64,000 nucleotides of DNA from Oreohelix idahoensis (taxonomy: Eukaryota > Mollusca > Gastropoda > Stylommatophora > Oreohelicidae), in contig JAMPIV010019879.1 in the NCBI GenBank assembly GCA_024509875.1, positions 102,001 through 166,000 on the forward strand. Direction: 5' to 3'. The notes under the pieces are model-generated. The model saw nothing but the letters and a program-made list of their open reading frames with translations, did no database searches and was not told the origin of the DNA. Shown here piece after piece: positions 59,052 to 64,000 of the stretch (position 1 is its first letter; the number at the start of each line of letters is the position of its first letter). The translations under genes and the position numbers were made by a program.

Positions 59052-59990
59052 GCCATGCATGTCGTAGAAAGCGACTAAGGAGGCTTGGGCATGGGGCTGC
59101 TTACCCCATCCTATAAAAAATTTAAACCACAAAAAACTTCAACAAACATGGACAAGTTAATTAAGGAAAATAAAACACAGCCATCCAAGACAGGGGAAGG
59201 TCCTCTCGCAGGGAGGCGTATGATGCAACACAGAGAAAGCCGAAGGGAGTCTGTGTTACTGACTAACCTTCTTTCTTCTAGGAGAACTTCCAGATTTGGC
59301 ACCTGGAATGTTTGGACATTAAACGAACAAGGGAAAGTGGCACAAGTAGCAGCAGAAATGAGGGAAATATAAAATCGAGGTTCTGGGAATGTGTGAAACA
59401 AAGTGGAAGGGGGTAGACAAGAAAAAACTCATCACATGTGAATTGGTGCTGTCCTCAGGACATGAAGACGAAAGTTCACAACACAGTGAAGGGGTAGCTC
59501 TTATGTTATCTAAAGAAGCACAGAGAGCACTCATTGAATGGGAAGCTGTTGGACCCAGAATAATAACAGCTACTTTTAAAACAGCTAAAAAGAAAATAAA
59601 TGTAAATGTCATCCAATGTTATGCACCAACTAATGACAAAGAAGAGTCTGTGAAAGAAGCATTTTATACTAGACTACAGGAAATTATGGAAAAAGTAAAA
59701 TAAAGAGACATCACAATTTTGATAGGTGACATGAATGCAAAGATAGGTACAGTCAACACCGGATTTGAAGAAGTCATGGGAAAACATGGGCTAGGAATAA
59801 TGAATGAAAATGGAGAACTATTCTCAAACTTCTGTGCTTCAAATCAACTGGCTCTAGGAGGAAGCATGTTTCCACATAAGAGAATACACAAGGCAACATG
59901 GATATCACCAGACCATAGAACAGAAAATCAGACTGATCATATATGCATAAACAAGAAGTTTAGATCATCATTGCAGGATGTAAATGTATA
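59052..59990 (+). pseudogene. LINE AP-endonuclease domain
   Basis: The translation gives FGTWNVWTLNEQGKVAQVAAEM near 59296, then after a frameshift near 59372 GMCETKWKGVD, GVALMLSKEAQRALIEW near 59490, NVIQCYAPTND near 59608, one TAA at 59701, ILIGDMNAKIG near 59719, and HKATWISPDHRTENQTDHI near 59887. These match the ordered motifs of APE-type LINE endonucleases: the N of GTWNV, E of CETKW, D and N of GDMNA, and the final DHI. The domain nicks target DNA to start reverse transcription. One frameshift and one stop disable it. Confidence 0.85.
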
Positions 59991-62428
59991 TGTCGTAGAT
60001 TTTTAATAGGGAAATTAAGACTTGGGTTGGTCACTTCTGAATAGATTAGAATAAGTGATAGCAACAGTGAGAGATAATAATAGAAATAGATTTCCACGAG
60101 TGAGATGGAGAAATTAATAGAGTCTGTCCCTGAAATCGAGAATCTTCTCTCTTTCAGCCTATCTTCTACAACAGATCTAGAGGAGTCAGACAGTCTATTA
60201 TAATATATATTAATATATATATCCACTCACATACACCCACACATAAGTGACTACAGTTAGACGCACAGACGTGGAAAAACTATAACAATGGAATATAGAT
60301 ATGTTGGAACGAGCTGACCGACACGCTTGAATAAAGTTTATGTAAATTTATTAACATAAGGAAAATTTACCACAACACATAAATGTTAATATCAAGCATA
60401 GAAAATACATATAAGGTAATGAATTACTACAAGTATAATAGACCCATAGGTGTAATCTTTTCCCTCGATGTTTAGCCCACGATCCTGTTAGAAGAAACGT
60501 GATAACCCCAAAGAGTCACGGATATATACACTATAGTCTCAGATTTCCCTCTAAAGTTGAGAAACAGAATGTATACCCTAATCTATCCTAAGAGAGGAAA
60601 ACCCGCATTTAGCAACAATTTGCATAAATGAAATTACAAAAAAAATGTGGGTGCACGAATCATATTATAAAAGAATCACCCAGTCTGCTTTCACTCTGTT
60701 CTTTCAGCAGGGGCCCCTGTCTCACTTTTCTTACCTAAAATCTTGCTGGTGTTCGCCGTCTGGCGCACGTTAGTACACACACACCGTTTAATCTGTCTGT
60801 CTTTTTGATGAAGTGGATCCCAGCTCTGCAGATTTTTTGTTTCATCCACAAGGGGTCCGGGGAGCGTCCTCTTCATGCGATAGTTTTCTTTTCAGATTTA
60901 AGTTAGTGTCAATTTACTCAGTTCAGGTAAGAATTAGATTTAAGCGGGCACACAGTGTCAGAATCACGAGGTTTCCCTTATTTAGGAAGATGACCGGTTG
61001 GTAGCTTCTCTCAATAGATAATTAATGATCACACCACAAGTAGTCAAAATGTCGGAATGTTAATGTTTTGTAATTTTTCTCGCCACAGGGCTGCATGTAC
61101 ATGAGAGTTTGTGAAGAAATATAATCTGGCTCAAAGGCCCAGTATAGGCATTTAGTCTTTACAACCGTTAGTGAGATTTGTACTCTGTCTATTTCTGGAG
61201 GCACACACACTGCCAGACAGGTGTTAACTTGTAAACTCACGTGGTTAAAGATAAAAATGTTTCTTCTCTCAGTTGTACTAAAACCGCTGGTAAAAGTTGG
61301 GCTGACTCAAAACTGTATAAGGAAGAGAAAAGTACAAAATACTTAACCATAATATTCGCTTCGGTTTTAACTTACATTATAACTGCAAGCGTAGAGCTTG
61401 TCTTAACGTTAAAGCTCCCGGGAAATAATTATGATCGTTTAAAAAAAATCAATCATCATGAATTAGAAATACCTACGTATTCCGTCAATACTCAATGATG
61501 ACTCAGTGCAGTTATAAGTTAGTTACAATATACTCGGACTGGTTACTAGCAATTTAATTAAATTTTATTTACAGCTGCATGAGTTTAAGCTAGAAATAAT
61601 AATTTATACTGCTTTCCACTGTAACACGTCAACTAGAGAATATAACAGACTTATAATTTAATCCTTCTGCACAGAAATCTAACTAGTGAAAATAAAATAG
61701 GCGATTTACCACTTAAATCACTCACAAAATACTAGATATATAATATTACCTCAACACAGAACTACTAAGAACTATATCCAATTCGACCAACTAAATGATG
61801 CTTCTATTAACAGATCTTAGGAATCGAAAGCTAGATGGCGATCGACCAACTAAATGATGCTTCTATCAACAGAGATCTTAGGTATCGAACGCTGGATGTT
61901 TCTAGTCTTGACTGCGGAGTACTGAATGAATTTAGTCTAAACTACTGGGGTTTATATCTTATGAAAAGAAATGATTTCCTAATCTCGAAAACCCGAAATA
62001 GTTCCCGTCTTAACACCTACATAAAACTCAGACGACGGCACTGAAACTGCCAGACGCGTTTCACACTTGCAGCTACCTATGGTCATTTCCCAGCGATGCA
62101 TGTTGGCGCCTTTCACACTTAACACCGAGAAACTTAACCGTAGAAGCTTCGTGTCAGATGAAAAATGTTAGACGATATGTCTGTCCTCATGTCTGTCGAG
62201 AACGAATTTCACACTATACGGTCTCCTCTAGGACTTAGCTAAACAGCAATAAAAATGCGTTGCTAAATAAGAAAAGAGACAGGTGAAGGTATGAATGGGA
62301 GAGTTTTATTTTTCACAATCAGACGAATGCGAAAAAAGAAAGGATAAAAGAGCGATAATAAAGTAGAAGACACGGGTAGAATAAAGAAAAGATATAGAAA
62401 TTTATTAATCATAAATCTCTCTGCGACA
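59991..62428 (-). mobile_element. Solo LTR, family 2 (copy D), inside the LINE
   Basis: Starts TGTCGTAGATTTT and ends CTCTGCGACA, with exact GTATA duplications (59986-59990 and 62429-62433). Taking it out with one GTATA restores DVNVYRGADVASD across the site with no frame change. It shares landmarks with copies A-C near its start (GAAATAGATTT, TCTGTCCCTGAAATC-like, CAGCCTAT) and GAGCTGACCGACAC near 60310. It is more diverged than A, B and C are from each other and may be a subfamily. No gene lies inside; short frames are incidental. Confidence 0.9.
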
Positions 62429-62433
62429 GTATA

Positions 62434-63262
62434 TAGAGGAGCAGATGTGGCATCAGATCGCCACCTTCTGATAGCCAAAGTAAAAATGAAACTCAAGAGA
62501 TATGCAACAATGCAAAATTATAGACAACAATTTAATGTAGGACATCTAAGAAATCAAGAAACAAGAGACAAATTTGCGGTCACAATATCCAACAAATTCC
62601 AAGTGCTCCAATGGCTGGAAGATGTAGAGAATACAGAAGACTATTGGCAGCAAATCAAAACTGTATGGAATGAGACATGTGAATAAATACTGGGAAAAGG
62701 GAACGACAACATAAAGCAGGGATAACAACAGAAACCATCAATAAGATAAAAGATAGAAAAAACAAGAAAGCAGATTTAAACCCAAGCAATACCAGAAGTT
62801 CCAAAGCCAAGGCTCAAGAAGTGTACACAGAAGCAAACAAAGAAGTAAAAATAAGTATCAAAAGAGACTAAAGGAAGATGTTGCGGCCACAGGAAATATG
62901 AGAGAACTGTAAAGCTGCACAAAGAAGCTAACAGGGAAATACAAGCAAACAAGTTGCCTCATAAAAGACAAGAATGGAAAACTGCTCAGCAATATACAAG
63001 AGCAAATGAAGAGGTGGACAGAATATTTTGAGGACCTTCTCAATAGACCAGCTCTACAAAACCCCCCGGACATCCAGCCAGCCAGGAAAAGAAGAGCTAC
63101 AAATTAACGGTGAAAGACCAACGAAGGAAGAAATAAAGAAAGCCATAAAGCTTCTAAGAGATGGAAAAGCCTTCTGGACCTGATGGCATTCCAGCAGAGG
63201 CCATCAGAGCAGATATCGACACGACTACAGAGATGTTATATAAATTACTTGGTAAAGTCTGA
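62434..63262 (+). pseudogene. LINE linker and RT N-terminal part
   Basis: Starts at RGADVASDRHLLIAKVKMKL and continues to VWNETCE, where a TAA stops it (62684-62686). The stretch 62690-63160 is frameshifted several times but contains recognisable pieces such as LQINGERPTKEEIKKAIKLL and KPSGPDGIPAEAI near 63167, the start of RT. A TGA lies at 63260. Confidence 0.8.
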
Positions 63263-64000
63263 GAAAAGGAAGAGATACCAGCAGAATGGAAGGAAGAATA
63301 TCTGGTTAAGTTGCCTAAGAAGGGAAATTTACAAGAGTGCACAAATTATAGAGGAATAATGTTACTATCAGTGCCAGGAAAAGTATTAAACAGGATTATC
63401 CTTGAAAGATTAGAAGAGTCCATAGACAAGAAAATGAGAGATGAACAAGCAGGTTTTCGACAAAACAGATCATGTACAGACCAGATCGCCACTTTGAGAA
63501 TAATAGTTGAACAAAGTCTGGAATGGAATTCGCCACTATACATCGGATTTGTGGACTACGAACAGGCATTTGACAGTGTAGACAGAGAATCACTTTGGAA
63601 ATTGATGAGGCATTATGGAGTTCCCTTGAAGATCATTAATTTAATCAAGAAAACATATGAAGACATGGCATGCAGAGTTCTTCACGAAGGACAGCTTACA
63701 GAACCGTTTGGGATAAGAACAGGAGTGCGACAGGGATGCCTCTTGTCTCCATTTCTTTTCTTACTAGCAATAGACTGGGTTATGAGATCATCGACAACAA
63801 ACAGAAATGGAATCCAGTGGACTCTGACTAAGCAGTTGGATGATCTGGATTTTGCTGATGACTTGGCTCTTCTGTCCCATAACCGTAATCAGATGCAGTA
63901 CAAATTGAAAACACTCAATGAGAGGTCACAGCAACTGGGTCTGAAAATACACAGGGAAAAGACAAAAATAATGAGAATAAATGCAGGTAATGATAACAGG
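63263..64000 (+). CDS. LINE reverse transcriptase, open to the window end (partial)
   Basis: A stop-free frame of 246 codons reaching the end of the window. Motifs in order: EIPAEWKEEYLVKLPKKGNL, YRGIMLLSVPGKVLNRII near 63348, RDEQAGFRQNRSCTDQIATL near 63440, YIGFVDYEQAFDSVDRESLW near 63540 (catalytic Asp in FVDYEQAFD), GVRQGCLLSPFLFLLAID near 63724 and LDFADDLALL near 63846, the FADD form of the RT active site. All catalytic residues are present, in contrast to the broken endonuclease upstream. It would copy the LINE RNA at the nicked target. Upstream damage means the full polyprotein cannot be made from this copy. Confidence 0.85.

Larger units (their letters stand above)
59050..64000 (+). 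mobile_element. APE-type LINE (RTE-like), continues past the window
   Basis: Begins with TGCCATGCATGTCGTAGAAA just after the truncated pol, then carries an endonuclease, linker and RT on the plus strand. It is split at 59990/62429 by a solo LTR. Nearby fragments at 10.9, 22.2, 32.2, 47.5 and 52.9 kb belong to this or close families. Clade assignment (RTE-like) is tentative, from the endonuclease style and the FADD box. Confidence 0.82.

Overview
This window looks like intergenic DNA from an animal genome, probably a lophotrochozoan and most plausibly a mollusc. That placement rests on the transposon types: Gmr1-like Ty3/gypsy elements with integrase ahead of reverse transcriptase, an IS630/Tc1-mariner element with a very long D-E spacer, an R2-like LINE, APE-type LINEs with short-repeat tails, and a hAT. 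I found no host protein-coding gene, rRNA or free-standing tRNA gene. Nearly all coding-like sequence belongs to mobile elements, most of them broken. All coordinates and comparisons were made by eye and can be off by a few bases.

Layout. 1-9.8 kb: unassigned DNA with two arrays of one 24-26 bp minisatellite and a solo LTR-like element (family 3, 2109-4125). 9.8-11.6 kb: a LINE RT relic in which a 49 bp piece of the RT has become a minisatellite. 12,641-21,649: a full-length, LTR-bounded Gmr1-like element (family 1) on the minus strand, with exact 5 bp target duplications (ACGGG), long LTRs of about 2.4 kb and a gutted interior. 22-25 kb: LINE relics, a tandem duplication of about 600 bp and two long poly-G runs. 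25,342-27,628: solo LTR of family 2 (target duplication GTGAT). 28.3-31.8 kb: a 45 bp minisatellite split by a second family-3 LTR lying inverted relative to the first. 32.2-34.8 kb: LINE relics, one carrying a tRNA-like SINE. 34,771-36,954: a nearly intact Tc1/mariner-superfamily element with perfect 25 bp inverted repeats.

37.4-45.9 kb: a three-level nest. An R2-like LINE was interrupted by a hAT (39,988-44,995, target duplication TTCTAAGG), which was interrupted by a solo family-1 LTR (40,769-42,803, target duplication TCAAC). Removing each insert with one copy of its target duplication restores the reading frame of the host element.

47.4-64 kb: 5'-truncated LINE copies, a short solo LTR of family 2, then a family-2 LTR (54,456-57,240, itself carrying a CR1/jockey-like LINE piece, a SINE and another LINE) joined to a second Gmr1-like pol (57.2-59.05 kb, minus strand). 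An APE-type LINE on the plus strand abuts this pol at about 59.05 kb and runs off the window. It is split by another family-2 LTR (59,991-62,428, target duplication GTATA). Family 2 was therefore active both before and after that LINE arrived. Nothing here acts together as a pathway; the value of the window is a stratified record of transposition and of how element sequence turns into satellite DNA.
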